A DNA stretch of 64,000 nt from Sinorhizobium fredii (GCF_002944405.1 NZ_CP024307.1:516501-580500), one strand, 5' to 3'; shown: positions 22,524 through 31,848, counted from the stretch's first letter. Numbers and translations: made by a program. The notes: generated from the letters alone by a model not told the origin.

Positions 22524-25079
22524 CTATTCGCCTGCACCGTGCCCGATCCCCATTGCCTCGTTGATCAACTCATCGGCCGCCGCTTCCGTGAGCAGGAAAT
22601 CCTGCGCTTCTCCGTGAACCGATTCCCGGCCGATTTCCAGCATGACCGGCACGGCGAGCGGCGAGATGCGGTCGAGTTGGCGGTGGGTGATGTGTCCCTT
22701 GATTCGCTTGAGCATAGAGCCGAGGCGGCCAATGTCCAAAAGTCCGGCCGCCGCGTCGTTGCGGGTCGCTTCGAGCAGGATGTGATCGGGCTCGTGCATC
22801 CGCAATACGTCGTAAATGAGGTCGGCCGAAACGGTGACCTGCCGGCCGGTCTTCTCCTTTCCCGGATGGCGCTGGTCGATCAGTCCGGCAATCACCGCGC
22901 AGGTGCGGAAGGTGCGCTTCAACAGGAAGGATTCGTTCAGCCAGGCCTCCAGATCGTCGCCGAGCATGTCCTCGTCGAAGAGCTCGGCGAGCGATGGCCC
23001 CCGCGTCTGGAACGCCGCGCCTAGATCGTCGAGCGCCCATACGGCCAGCGAATAGTCGGTGGCGACGAAACCGAGCGGCTTCAGGCCGGCTCGGTCGAGG
23101 CGGCGGGTGAGCAACATGCCGAGGGTCTGGTGGGCGAGCCGCCCCTCGAAGGCGTAAGTGACCATGTAGTGGCGGCTGCCGCGCGGGAAGGTCTCGATCA
23201 GCAACTCGTCCTCGCCGGGCAGCATCGAAATGTCGCCCTGCAGCGCCAGCCAGTCGCGCACCTGGTCCGGCAGCGTGGCGCGCCGCGCCGGGTCGGCGAG
23301 CATCTTTCTCACCTGGGCTGCGAGATAGGTGGAGAGCGGGAACTTGCCGCCGGCATAGCTCGGCACCTTCGGGTCGAAGGAAAAGGCCTGCGAAACGAGG
23401 CACTCGTTCTCGCGGATACCTTCGAAGCGCAGCACCTTGCCGGAGAAGAGGAACGTGTCGCCGGGCGACAGCATTTCGAGGAAATATTCCTCCACCTTGC
23501 CGAGCGGCATGCCGCCGCGGCCGAGCGAGCCGCGTGCATTCCGTTTCACCATGCGCACGTTCAGCATCGGCGATTCGACGATCGTGCCGACATTCAGCCG
23601 GTATTGCTGCGCGACCATAGGGTTGGAGATCCGCCACCGCCCTTCCTTGGTCTTGCGGATGCGGGCGTAGCGCTCATAGGTGCGAAGCGCATAGCCGCCG
23701 GTGGCAACGAGGTCGACGACCCGCTCAAAGGTTTCCCAGGGAAGATCGGCATAGGGGGCCGCGGTGGTGATCTCGTCATGAAGCTCGACCGCGTCGAAGG
23801 GTCTGGCGCAGGCCATGCCGAGCACGTGCTGCGCCAGCACGTCGAGCGCGCCCCTGCCGACCGGCGGCGTATCCTGGGCGCCGATATAATTGGCATCGAG
23901 GGCGGCCTGGCATTCCATCACCTCGAAGCGGTTGGCCGGCACGAGGATCGCCCGGCTCGGCTCGTCCATGCGGTGGTTGGCGCGGCCGATCCGCTGCGCC
24001 AGCCGGCTCGCCCCCTTTGGCGCGCCCACATGGACGACCAGGTCGACGTCGCCCCAGTCGATGCCGAGATCGAGCGTCGAAGTGGCGACGACGGCGCGCA
24101 GCCGGTTCTCCGCCATCGCGGCTTCCACCTTGCGGCGCTGGGCGACGTCGAGCGAGCCGTGATGGAGTGCGATCGGCAGGTTGTCGTCGTTGATCGTCCA
24201 GAGCTCCTGGAAAAGCATCTCCGCCTGACTGCGCGTATTGACGAAGAGCAGCGTCGTGCCGTGCTGTTTGATCGCGGCATAGACGTCCGGGATCGCATAG
24301 CGGGCCGAGTGCCCCGCCCAGGGCACGTGGTTGTCGCCGCGCAGGATGGAGATTTCAGGTTTTGCACCGCCGGATACGGTGATCAACCCGGCATGGCTTT
24401 GCTCGCCGGGAGGTTGGCCGACAAGCCAGCGCTGCAGTTCCATCGGTTCGGCGACCGTCGCCGAAAGGCCGATCGTCTGCAAGCCGGGCGCCAAGCGGCG
24501 CAGCCGTGCGAGGCCAAGGGCAAGCAGATGGCCGCGCTTCGAGGTGACGAGCGAATGCAGCTCGTCGAGCACCACATAGCGCAGGTTTTTGAAGAAGCGC
24601 TCAGCCTCGCCGTCGGCGATCAGCAGGGCAAGCTGCTCCGGCGTCGTCAGCAACAGGTCGGGTGGGTTGAGCTTCTGGCGCTGCCTCTTGCCCTGCGGCG
24701 TGTCGCCGGTGCGGTTCTCGATCCTGACCGGCAGGCCCATCTCGTTGACCGGCTTCATCAGATTGCGCTCGATATCGACGGCGAGCGCCTTAAGCGGCGA
24801 GATATAGAGCGTGTGGATACCGACGAAAGCAGAGCCGGGCGGTACTTTGCCGCGCCGCGTGAGATCGACGAGCGACGGCAGGAAGCCGGCAAGCGTCTTG
24901 CCCGCACCGGTCGGCGCGATCAGCAGCGTGCTTTCCCCCGCTTCGGCGCGCGACAGCAATTCGAGTTGATGGGCGCGCGGCCGCCAGCCCTTTTCGGCGA
25001 ACCAACGCAGAAAAGGCGCGGGCAACGTCACGGCGTTGCTTTCCGGCAATGGGGGATCGATCCTGTTCACGGGGAACAA
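22524..25079 (-). CDS. Ligase-associated DNA damage response DEXH-box helicase (Lhr-like)
   Basis: An 851-residue superfamily 2 helicase. Domain 1 shows HQLELLSRA, Walker A APTGAGKT (about residues 55-62), motif II as DELH in YVVLDELHSLVTSKRG, and LSATV. Domain 2 has LLFVNTRSQAE, VVATSTLDLGIDWGDVDLVVHVGAP and motif VI RLAQRIGRANHR. The C-terminal half matches the Lhr-type winged-helix/DUF4046-like part. The predicted role is 3'-5' unwinding in repair with PdeM. The first codon is a TTG at 25079; a GTG at 25070 is an equal choice, and no ATG is near. The partner ligase and exonuclease are not in the window. Confidence 0.92.
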   Translation of the reverse strand: MFPVNRIDPPLPESNAVTLPAPFLRWFAEKGWRPRAHQLELLSRAEAGESTLLIAPTGAGKTLAGFLPSLVDLTRRGKVPPGSAFVGIHTLYISPLKALAVDIERNLMKPVNEMGLPVRIENRTGDTPQGKRQRQKLNPPDLLLTTPEQLALLIADGEAERFFKNLRYVVLDELHSLVTSKRGHLLALGLARLRRLAPGLQTIGLSATVAEPMELQRWLVGQPPGEQSHAGLITVSGGAKPEISILRGDNHVPWAGHSARYAIPDVYAAIKQHGTTLLFVNTRSQAEMLFQELWTINDDNLPIALHHGSLDVAQRRKVEAAMAENRLRAVVATSTLDLGIDWGDVDLVVHVGAPKGASRLAQRIGRANHRMDEPSRAILVPANRFEVMECQAALDANYIGAQDTPPVGRGALDVLAQHVLGMACARPFDAVELHDEITTAAPYADLPWETFERVVDLVATGGYALRTYERYARIRKTKEGRWRISNPMVAQQYRLNVGTIVESPMLNVRMVKRNARGSLGRGGMPLGKVEEYFLEMLSPGDTFLFSGKVLRFEGIRENECLVSQAFSFDPKVPSYAGGKFPLSTYLAAQVRKMLADPARRATLPDQVRDWLALQGDISMLPGEDELLIETFPRGSRHYMVTYAFEGRLAHQTLGMLLTRRLDRAGLKPLGFVATDYSLAVWALDDLGAAFQTRGPSLAELFDEDMLGDDLEAWLNESFLLKRTFRTCAVIAGLIDQRHPGKEKTGRQVTVSADLIYDVLRMHEPDHILLEATRNDAAAGLLDIGRLGSMLKRIKGHITHRQLDRISPLAVPVMLEIGRESVHGEAQDFLLTEAAADELINEAMGIGHGAGE

Positions 25080-25151
25080 AGGTAGATCAAACGCGGCAAA
25101 AGAGAAGCCTGTACCTCTTCATGCCCGCGATTGCTGGAGGCCAACCAAGCT

Positions 25152-25787
25152 TCAAAGTGCGATATATCGATCGGCGCGGTGGTTGATTGCCACGAAGAGG
25201 TTGAGGACGACCGCGCCGAGCACCGACCACAGAACGACCCAGGGCGTCGTGACCGCGAAGGCAACAGCCAGCACCCCCATGTCGATCGACAGCTGCACGA
25301 GGCCGGCGCGGATGCCGAAGCGCTCCTGCAGATAGACGCCGAGGATGCCGACGCCGCCGAGGCTGGCGCGGTGGCGATAGAGCGCCAGGACACCGTAGCC
25401 GAGCAGCAGCCCGCCGAGAAGCGCCGCCCAGCCGGGATGGATCTGACCGATCTCGAAAAGCCGCGACTGTACGTCGGCCAGGATCGAGGTGAGCCCGATG
25501 GCGATGAAGGTCTTGATGGAGAAGGCAGCACCGAGCCGCTTGAGCGACAGGTAGAAGAACGGCAGGTTGAGCAGGAAGAAGGCGAGGCCGAAATTCACGC
25601 CGGTCGCATAGTGCAGCAGGAAGGCGACACCGGCGGTGCTTCCGGTCAGCAGTCCGGCACTCGCCAGGAAATAGAGGCCGAGGGCGGCGACGAGGCTGCC
25701 GGAAAAGACGCCCTGCACATCCTCGACCGGCGTGTGCCTGGTGGGGCTGGTGTTCCAGAGACCGAAAACGCTGCTCATCTGTGCCAT
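25152..25787 (-). CDS. YitT family membrane protein
   Basis: A 211-residue inner-membrane protein with five predicted helices. The glycine-rich GLLTGSTAGVAFLLHYATG after the first helix and the SLGGVGILGVYLQERFGI segment are typical of YitT/YczE proteins. The substrate is unknown; related proteins are thought to be transporters. ATG 25787 (MAQMSSVFG) has GGGAG six bases before it. A short palindromic or AT-rich upstream region separates it from the methyltransferase gene. Confidence 0.85.
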   Translation of the reverse strand: MAQMSSVFGLWNTSPTRHTPVEDVQGVFSGSLVAALGLYFLASAGLLTGSTAGVAFLLHYATGVNFGLAFFLLNLPFFYLSLKRLGAAFSIKTFIAIGLTSILADVQSRLFEIGQIHPGWAALLGGLLLGYGVLALYRHRASLGGVGILGVYLQERFGIRAGLVQLSIDMGVLAVAFAVTTPWVVLWSVLGAVVLNLFVAINHRADRYIAL

Positions 25788-25891
25788 GGTGAACTCCCGC
25801 GAAGAGCTCCACCATTTGCTGCGGCGCACAGGAATAATCAAGAAAAATATGTAAGCATTGCTGACCTATTTTCGCAGGTCAGCGTTGCGGT

Positions 25892-26830
25892 TCATGCAGG
25901 CTTGCGGGCGAGAAACAGGATGCCGGCAATCGGCAGGCCGGCATCCATGCGAATGACCCTCCGTTCGACGGCAATCATCTCGAGCCGAAAGTCGGCACAG
26001 AGCGAAGCGACATAGGCTTCCGAGTGCGCGTAGCGCAGCGATGGCCGGAGCAGGAAGTCGCGCTCGTCTGCCGCGTCCTCGACGGAGAAAGCAAACAGCC
26101 CGTCCGGCTTCAGAAGCCGCTCCGCGATGGCGAAGGCGCTTTCGAGATTGCCGAGATACATCAGCACGTCGGCGGCGCTGACGAGATCCGCGCGCCGTTC
26201 CGCCAGTTCGCCGAAGAGGCCGCAACTGTCCGGCTGCAGCGACAGGTCCGCCTGGCCCAGCCAGTCGTAGAGCGCCTTGCCTTCCGCCTTGGCCAGCATG
26301 TTGGCCGAGAGATCGAAGCCTTCGAGAAAGGCGGTGCGGCTGCGGATGCGCTCACCGAAGAGCCCCGTGCCGCAGCCGAGATCGGTGACATGACGAAATT
26401 TTTGCCCGCCGATCGCACGCTCGATCAGCGCCGCGAGCTTTTCCGGAACGCTGTAGCCGAGTTTCTCGACCAGCGCCTGATCGAACCGCTCGGCATAGTC
26501 GTCGAAGAGCCGCTCCACATAGGTGCTCGGCGGTTGCTCCGGCGTATCGGCCGCACCGAGCAGGGCCAGTTTCAGGCTGGCGCCGAAAATGTCCTCCGGG
26601 TTGAGGCGAAGCGCGTTGCGCAAGGCCGCGACCGCCGCCTCTTTTCGGCCCGATTTCTCCTCATAGTCCGCCAGCCGGAACCAACCGGCCGCCCAGTTCG
26701 GCACCAGTTCCAGCGCCTGGGCCATAAGCTCGGCCGCGCCCTGGTGGTCGCCGCTTTCGGCGAGCATCTTCGCATAGTCGGCGCGACGATCGGTGATCAG
26801 ATCGCCGGAGGAAAGCTGGTTTGCGGCCAT
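25892..26830 (-). CDS. TPR-containing class I SAM-dependent methyltransferase
   Basis: A 312-residue soluble protein. Residues 1-90 form tetratricopeptide-like helices (YAKMLAESGDHQGAAELMAQALELVP, then FRLADYEEKSGRKEAAVAALRNALRLNP). The methyltransferase domain follows, with motif I VTDLGCGTGLFGERI near residue 160 and LDGFDLSANMLAKA-like motif II. Family relatives methylate small molecules or cofactor-related acyl compounds. ATG 26830 is preferred to a TTG at 26881, although neither has a strong ribosome binding site. The substrate is not predictable. Confidence 0.85.
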   Translation of the reverse strand: MAANQLSSGDLITDRRADYAKMLAESGDHQGAAELMAQALELVPNWAAGWFRLADYEEKSGRKEAAVAALRNALRLNPEDIFGASLKLALLGAADTPEQPPSTYVERLFDDYAERFDQALVEKLGYSVPEKLAALIERAIGGQKFRHVTDLGCGTGLFGERIRSRTAFLEGFDLSANMLAKAEGKALYDWLGQADLSLQPDSCGLFGELAERRADLVSAADVLMYLGNLESAFAIAERLLKPDGLFAFSVEDAADERDFLLRPSLRYAHSEAYVASLCADFRLEMIAVERRVIRMDAGLPIAGILFLARKPA

Positions 26831-26975
26831 GAGGGTGACGGGTTTGTTTGCGACGGACGCTTCTGGCGCCGGACGCGGCAAAACACAAGCGGAATCTGAG
26901 GGCCCCCGACTCGCGCGGCTTGCGAGGCCGGACCGAGCGGCTTATGTGGGATGGAAACAGGAGAATTTTTCGCTG

Positions 26976-27242
26976 ATGTCGGACGGCGTAAACAGATTTC
27001 TCGGTGATTCACCGCTGCGCGTGCTGGTCAAGCTCGTCGTCGTGTCGATCCTCGTCGGCTTCGTCATGACCGTTTTCGACTGGCGCCCGATGGACCTTCT
27101 CGATGGTATCCGCGACTTCGTCGTCGACCTCTGGCGCACCGGCTTCGCGGCGCTGGGGCGCGTCGGCGACTACCTGCTGCTCGGCGCGGCCGTGGTCATT
27201 CCTGCCTTCATCATCCTCCGTCTCTTCAGCTATCGGCGCTAA
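26976..27242 (+). CDS. Small inner-membrane protein (DUF6460-like)
   Basis: An 88-residue protein with two transmembrane helices (VLVKLVVVSILVGFVMTVFDW and YLLLGAAVVIPAFIILRLFSY) separated by an amphipathic segment with DLLDGIRDFVVDLWRTGFAALG. This layout matches the DUF6460 family of alphaproteobacteria. ATG 26976 is preceded by AGGAG at some distance. It is two bases upstream of the CAP lipoprotein gene, so the two are probably co-transcribed. Confidence 0.8.
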   Translation: MSDGVNRFLGDSPLRVLVKLVVVSILVGFVMTVFDWRPMDLLDGIRDFVVDLWRTGFAALGRVGDYLLLGAAVVIPAFIILRLFSYRR

Positions 27243-27244
27243 GC

Positions 27245-27748
27245 ATGCAGGACCAGTTCTTTCTTCCGCGCAGGCGGCTCATTCTGCGTGCCGGTGCCGT
27301 GATGTCGCTTGGGCTCCTCGCCGGATGCTCGGCCTCCGGCCTCCTTACGCCCGACGACGGCACCGGCAGCGACCAGACCGAGGCGACGCTCGGCTATGTC
27401 AATTCGCTACGCAAGGGCAGGGGGCTGACGACGCTCGCGCGCGATCCCGCCGCATCCGTCGCCGCCATGCACCAGGCCGCCCGCATGGCACGCGCCGGCA
27501 AGATGAAGCACAATATCGGCTGGCGCGACGATTTTGCCGATCGGATGAAGGGCGATGGCGTCACTCTTCCGGCCGCCGAGAACATCGCCATGGGCCAGGA
27601 CAACGCCGAGCGCGCCTATGAAGCCTGGTTCAATTCGCCGAAGCACCTTCAAAATATGCTCGGCAGCTATCGCGGCTTGGGCGTGGCGGTGGCGCAAAAT
27701 AGCGCTTCCGGAAACCGACCCTATTGGGCCATGGTGCTGTCCGGCTGA
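27245..27748 (+). CDS. CAP (SCP/PR1) domain lipoprotein
   Basis: A 167-residue exported lipoprotein. The signal sequence ends in the lipobox LLAG-C (about residue 28). The CAP fold follows with LGYVNSLRKGRGLTTLARDPAASVAAMHQAARMA (first helix and His), HNIGWRDDFADRM, AAENIAMG and EAWFNSPKHLQNMLG, and closes with PYWAMVLSG. Function in bacteria is unclear; cell-wall or surface interaction is often suggested. It is co-directional with the small membrane protein upstream and the MATE gene downstream. Confidence 0.88.
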   Translation: MQDQFFLPRRRLILRAGAVMSLGLLAGCSASGLLTPDDGTGSDQTEATLGYVNSLRKGRGLTTLARDPAASVAAMHQAARMARAGKMKHNIGWRDDFADRMKGDGVTLPAAENIAMGQDNAERAYEAWFNSPKHLQNMLGSYRGLGVAVAQNSASGNRPYWAMVLSG

Positions 27749-27796
27749 GTTGATTCCCCAAGATCGCCTTGCGGAGACGGCCGCGGGGTAGCGACG

Positions 27797-29164
27797 ATGT
27801 CTGCCATGGAAAGCCTCGAGCGTGAAAGGCTTGCCCGCGAAGCGGGTCCGTTCGACGTCACCAACCGGCTGATTTTCTCGATCGCCCTGCCGATGACGCT
27901 CGGCTTCCTGACGACGCCGCTCCTCGGCCTCGTCGACACCGGCGTCGTCGGCAGGCTCGGCCGGGCCGAGATGCTCGCCGGCCTCGCGGTCGGCGCCGTC
28001 CTGTTCGATCTGATCTTCACCACCTTCAATTTCCTGCGCGCCTCGACCACCGGCCTCGTAGCGCAGGCCTATGGCCGTGGCGACCGGCGCGAACAGCAGG
28101 CGGTGTTCTGGCGCTCGCTGGTGATCGCGCTCTTCTGCGGCATCGCCATCGTCCTGTTGTCGCCGCTGCTGCTCGCACTTGGTCTGTGGCTGATGGCGCC
28201 CGGCCCGGAAGTGGCGGCGGTGACAAGCACCTATTTTCTCTATCGGATTCTTTCCGGTCCGGCGGCGCTTGCCAATTACGCCATCCTCGGATTCGTCCTT
28301 GGTCGCGGCGACGGCTCGATCGGCCTCTTGCTGCAGACCATCATCAACGGCACCAATATCGTGCTGTCGATTTTGCTGGGACTGGTCCTCGGCTGGGGCG
28401 TGTCAGGGGTTGCGATCGGGACTGTCGCGGGCGAACTGATCGGCGCGCTTGCGGGCTTTGCGATCGTCTACGGCCGTTTTGACAAGAGGGACGCGCCGGC
28501 CTGGGCGACGATCTTTGCCGGCGACCGGCTCAAGGCGCTGTTCGGTCTCAATCGCGACATCATGATCCGTTCCTTCGTGCTGCTCGCCGCCTTCACGCTG
28601 ATGACCCGGATCGGCACGTCCCTCGGCCCGGTGACGCTCGCGGCCAATGCGGTGCTGATGACCATTTTCCTGGTCGCCGGCTATTATCTCGACGGCCTCG
28701 CCAATGCGGCCGAGCAGCTGACTGGCCGCTCGATCGGCGCCGCCTACCGCCCGGCTTTCGATCGAGCGCTCAGAATGACAGCGTTTTGGTCGCTGGGCCT
28801 CGCCTTGATGACGACGGTGTTGTTCCTCGCCTTCGGCAACATTCTCGTCGATCTTTTGACGACGGCGCCGGATGTGCGCGCGCTCGCCTATGAATATATG
28901 CCCTGGGCGGCTATAACGGCGCTCACCGGCGCCATGGCCTTCCTGATGGACGGCGTCTTCATCGGCGCCACCTGGTCGCGCGACATGCGCAACATGATGC
29001 TGGCCGCCTTCCTCGTCTATGGGGCGGCGCTCGCCGTTCTCGTGCCGGTCTTCGGCAATCACGGCCTGTGGGCGGGGCTCAACCTGTTCCTGCTGCTGCG
29101 CGGCCTGTTCCTGGTGATGCTGCTGCCACGGCGGGCCGCTCAGACGTTCCGCCCGGCCCAGTAG
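27797..29164 (+). CDS. MATE family efflux transporter (DinF type)
   Basis: A 455-residue inner-membrane protein with about twelve helices in two halves. The DinF-type opening ALPMTLGFLTTPLLGLVDTGVVGRLG and the first-loop NFLRASTTGLVAQAYGRGDRREQ are clear, as is the second-half RSFVLLAAFTLMTRIGTSLGPVTLAANAVL. MATE pumps extrude drugs or metabolites using Na+ or H+. The gene overlaps the 3' end of pyrD, on the other strand, by 25 bases. Confidence 0.9.
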   Translation: MSAMESLERERLAREAGPFDVTNRLIFSIALPMTLGFLTTPLLGLVDTGVVGRLGRAEMLAGLAVGAVLFDLIFTTFNFLRASTTGLVAQAYGRGDRREQQAVFWRSLVIALFCGIAIVLLSPLLLALGLWLMAPGPEVAAVTSTYFLYRILSGPAALANYAILGFVLGRGDGSIGLLLQTIINGTNIVLSILLGLVLGWGVSGVAIGTVAGELIGALAGFAIVYGRFDKRDAPAWATIFAGDRLKALFGLNRDIMIRSFVLLAAFTLMTRIGTSLGPVTLAANAVLMTIFLVAGYYLDGLANAAEQLTGRSIGAAYRPAFDRALRMTAFWSLGLALMTTVLFLAFGNILVDLLTTAPDVRALAYEYMPWAAITALTGAMAFLMDGVFIGATWSRDMRNMMLAAFLVYGAALAVLVPVFGNHGLWAGLNLFLLLRGLFLVMLLPRRAAQTFRPAQ

Positions 29165-30228
29165 TCGAGACGGCTGTCACGGATCTCGCGGATCGAGGCA
29201 AGCTTCTCCCGATCGCAGAGCGCCGAGAGGCCGCGGACGATCCGGCCGGGAAGCGACGGCCCCTCATAGACCATGCAGGAATAGAGCTGTACCAGGTCTG
29301 CGCCGGCGCGGATCTTTTCCGCCGCCGTCTCCGCCGAACTGACGCCGCCGACGCCGATGATCGGCAGGTTCGGCCCGACGCGCTTGCGCATGCGGGCGAG
29401 CACCGCCGTCGACTTCTCGAAGAGCGGCTTGCCGGAAAGGCCGCCAGCCTCCTTGGCCTGCCGCTGGTCCCTGAGACCTTCGCGCGACAGCGTTGTGTTG
29501 GAGACGATCAAACCGTCGAGATCGTGCGCCAGCATCTCCGCCGCGATGTCGTCCATGCCCTCTTCGGTCAGATCAGGGGCGATCTTCAGGAACACCGGAA
29601 CGCGTCGTCCGCTCTTCGCGGCCTCGTCGTCGCGGGCGGCGAGCACGGCCGAAAGCAGCGCCGCCAGGCTTTCGCGCGCCTGCAGGTCGCGCAGGCCGGG
29701 CGTGTTCGGCGAGGAGATGTTGGCGGTGAAATAGCGGGCGACGGCGTGGAAGGTGCGGATGCCGGCGACATAGTCGGCGATCCGGTCGGCGCTGTCCTTG
29801 TTGGCGCCGATATTGACGCCGATCAGCGCCTGGCGCGAGCAGCCCTGGAGGCGCGCCAGCGCCGCACCGTGCCCGTCATTGTTGAAGCCGAGCCGGTTGA
29901 TCACCGCCTCGTCCTCGACGAGCCGGAAAATCCGCGGCTTATCATTGCCCTGCTGCGGCCGCGGCGTCACCGTGCCGATCTCGGTGAAGCCGAAGCCGAG
30001 CCTCAACAGCGCCTCCGGCACCTCGGCATTCTTGTCGTAGCCGGCGGCCATACCGACCGGATTCGGAAAGACGAGGCCAGCAATGGTCTGCTCGAGCCTG
30101 GCATCGGCGGGCGCGGCACAGCCCGGCACGACGCCGCTCTTCAGCGCCTTGATCGAGAGCCCGTGGGCGGTTTCGGGATCTAGGAGGAACAGGCCGCGGC
30201 GGGCCAGGCGTTCGAGAGCACCGGTCAT
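29140..30228 (-). CDS. pyrD: Dihydroorotate dehydrogenase (quinone), class 2
   Basis: A 362-residue flavoenzyme of pyrimidine synthesis that oxidises dihydroorotate to orotate with quinone as acceptor, at the inner membrane. The N-terminal amphipathic helix (LERLARRGLFLLDPETAHGLSI) is typical of class 2. The FMN and substrate motifs AAGYDKNAEVPEALLRLGFGFTEIGTVTPRPQQGN, FTANISSPNTPGLR (catalytic Ser), VSNTT and VGGVSSAETAAEKIRAGADLVQLYS are all present. ATG 30228 overlaps the TGA of the upstream DUF952 gene (ATGA), so the two are coupled. Confidence 0.95.
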   Translation of the reverse strand: MTGALERLARRGLFLLDPETAHGLSIKALKSGVVPGCAAPADARLEQTIAGLVFPNPVGMAAGYDKNAEVPEALLRLGFGFTEIGTVTPRPQQGNDKPRIFRLVEDEAVINRLGFNNDGHGAALARLQGCSRQALIGVNIGANKDSADRIADYVAGIRTFHAVARYFTANISSPNTPGLRDLQARESLAALLSAVLAARDDEAAKSGRRVPVFLKIAPDLTEEGMDDIAAEMLAHDLDGLIVSNTTLSREGLRDQRQAKEAGGLSGKPLFEKSTAVLARMRKRVGPNLPIIGVGGVSSAETAAEKIRAGADLVQLYSCMVYEGPSLPGRIVRGLSALCDREKLASIREIRDSRLDYWAGRNV

Positions 30229-30572
30229 GGCGCAAGCTCGGGGAAAATATGCGTGCCGTCGGCGCCGAGCGGCAGCGGTTTTTCCCACAGCACGGCGTCG
30301 AGCCTCAGCGCCGCATAGAGATGCGGAAACAGCGCGCCACCGCGCGACGGCTCGTAGACGAGCTTGTCGCCGAGCGCTTCTGCGTCGACGGCGACGATGA
30401 GAAGGTCCGTCTGGCCCTCGAAATGCCGTGCCGCAGTCTCGGCGACCTGCTCGCCCGTCGAGAAGTGAATGAAGCCGTCGGCGAGATCGACGGGCGCGCC
30501 CGCGAATTGTCCGGCCCGCCTGGCTTCCTGCCATAGAAGCGCCGGAACGATCTTGTATATGGTAGCGTTCAT
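30225..30572 (-). CDS. DUF952 domain protein
   Basis: A 115-residue soluble protein with the family pattern: MNATIYKIVPALLWQEARRAG, then DGFIHFSTGEQVAETAARHFEGQTDLLIVAVD and KLVYEPSRGGALFPHLYAAL. The HFS and FPHLY motifs are strongly conserved in DUF952. The function is unknown, though distant similarity to glutathione-S-transferase-like or ART-like folds has been proposed. It is translationally coupled to pyrD. Confidence 0.9.
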   Translation of the reverse strand: MNATIYKIVPALLWQEARRAGQFAGAPVDLADGFIHFSTGEQVAETAARHFEGQTDLLIVAVDAEALGDKLVYEPSRGGALFPHLYAALRLDAVLWEKPLPLGADGTHIFPELAP

Positions 30573-30691
30573 CTTTGTCCGCCCGTCGTCATGATTCCGA
30601 GCCATGGCCTTGCCGCAAATAACGGCGCGTGTCCACCGCGGTTCACCTGATCGAACGCGGATTTCCGTCAGTCTCCAAGGGAGAGGATGTC

Positions 30692-31123
30692 ATGAGGAAG
30701 GTAATCGCGGTGCTCGTCTTCGGCCTGGGGCTTGGGTGCGCCCTTCCGGCCGCAGCGCAGGCACCCACGCCGGGGCGCTACAGCATGCAGAAATCTGAGA
30801 CGGGATTCGCCCGGCTCGACACGGAGACCGGCGAGGTCACGCTCTGCCAGGAAAAGAACGGTGAGCTCGTCTGCCGCATGGCCGCCGACGAGCGTGCCGC
30901 CTTCGAGCGGGAACTCGACCTTCTGACGAAACGGATCGAAGCCTTGGAAAAGGCCGTGCAGAGTGGGGCGGCAGCCGCGAAACCCGATCTTCCGACCGAC
31001 GAAGAGATTGACCGGACCATGAGCATCATGGAAAGAATGATGCGCAAGTTCATGGATATCGTGAAGGAACTCGAGGGTCGCGATCCCGCAGGCGAAGGTG
31101 GATCGGTCCCCGACAAGACCTGA
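30692..31123 (+). CDS. Secreted hypothetical protein with coiled-coil segment
   Basis: A 143-residue protein with a clear signal peptide (MRKVIAVLVFGLGLGCALPAAAQA). A short beta region with one cysteine pair (VTLCQEKNGELVCRM) follows, then a charged helix (ERAAFERELDLLTKRIEALEKAV), a linker and a methionine-rich helix (TMSIMERMMRKFMDIVKELE). GAGAGG lies five bases before ATG 30692. It sits 77 bases before the NarL-type regulator gene and may share its transcript. The family is not recognised. Confidence 0.75.
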   Translation: MRKVIAVLVFGLGLGCALPAAAQAPTPGRYSMQKSETGFARLDTETGEVTLCQEKNGELVCRMAADERAAFERELDLLTKRIEALEKAVQSGAAAAKPDLPTDEEIDRTMSIMERMMRKFMDIVKELEGRDPAGEGGSVPDKT

Positions 31124-31200
31124 ACGTCGTGAACAAGCACCGAGTGGCACGCGGAGGACGAAGCCGATCGGTTCCGGGGCTCTTGGGAGGGAGCGTCATC

Positions 31201-31848
31201 ATGCCCGACATGACCATCATCATTGCTGACGACCATCCGCTGTTCCGCGGCGCGATGCGCCAGGCGCTGAGCGGCATGGCCGGCGCGCCCGCCGTCGTCG
31301 AGGCCGGTGATTTCGCCGCTGCCCGCAAGGCTGCGGCGGACAATCCCGATGCCGACCTGATGCTTCTGGATCTCACCATGCCGGGCGTCAGCGGCCTGTC
31401 CGGCCTGATTGCGCTACGCGCCGAATTCCCGAGCCTGCCGGTGATGATCGTCTCGGCCCATGACGATCCGGCGACCATTCACCGCGCCATCGATCTCGGC
31501 GCGGCGGGCTTCCTCTCGAAATCCGCCGGGATCGAGGAGATCCGCGACGGAATCGGCAAGGTCATGGCCGGCGAAATCTTCGTCCCGGTCGGCTACGACC
31601 GGAACCAGGAATACGAGCCGGAGATGGCCGACCTCCTGCATCGCCTGCAGACCTTGACGCCGCAGCAATCGCGTGTCCTGTCCATGCTCGCCGAGGGCCT
31701 GCTCAACAAACAGATCGCCTACGAGCTCGGCGTCTCCGAGGCGACCATCAAGGCGCATGTCTCGGCGATCCTGCTGAAGCTCAATGTCGACAGCCGCACC
31801 CAAGCGGTGATTCAGCTTTCCAAGCTCGGCAGCGTCGCGGCGGCTTAG
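31201..31848 (+). CDS. NarL/LuxR-type response regulator (CrbR/ErdR-like)
   Basis: A 215-residue two-component regulator. The receiver domain has the acidic pair IIIADDHPLFR, the phospho-acceptor in LMLLDLTMPGVSG (about residue 56) and the switch residues VSAH and K in GFLSKSAG. A LuxR-type helix-turn-helix closes the protein (LTPQQSRVLSMLAEGLLNKQIAYELGVSEATIKAHVSAILLKL). GGGAGGGAG precedes ATG 31201. It faces a hybrid kinase with an N-terminal symporter domain. In other proteobacteria the same kinase type (CrbS, MxtR) pairs with such a regulator (CrbR, ErdR) to control acetate activation by acetyl-CoA synthetase. Confidence 0.9.
   Translation: MPDMTIIIADDHPLFRGAMRQALSGMAGAPAVVEAGDFAAARKAAADNPDADLMLLDLTMPGVSGLSGLIALRAEFPSLPVMIVSAHDDPATIHRAIDLGAAGFLSKSAGIEEIRDGIGKVMAGEIFVPVGYDRNQEYEPEMADLLHRLQTLTPQQSRVLSMLAEGLLNKQIAYELGVSEATIKAHVSAILLKLNVDSRTQAVIQLSKLGSVAAA

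Noticed and set aside
23130..25085. 651-codon plus-strand frame inside the helicase gene
   Set aside because: The minus strand shows all helicase motifs in order; this frame has none and only reflects base composition.
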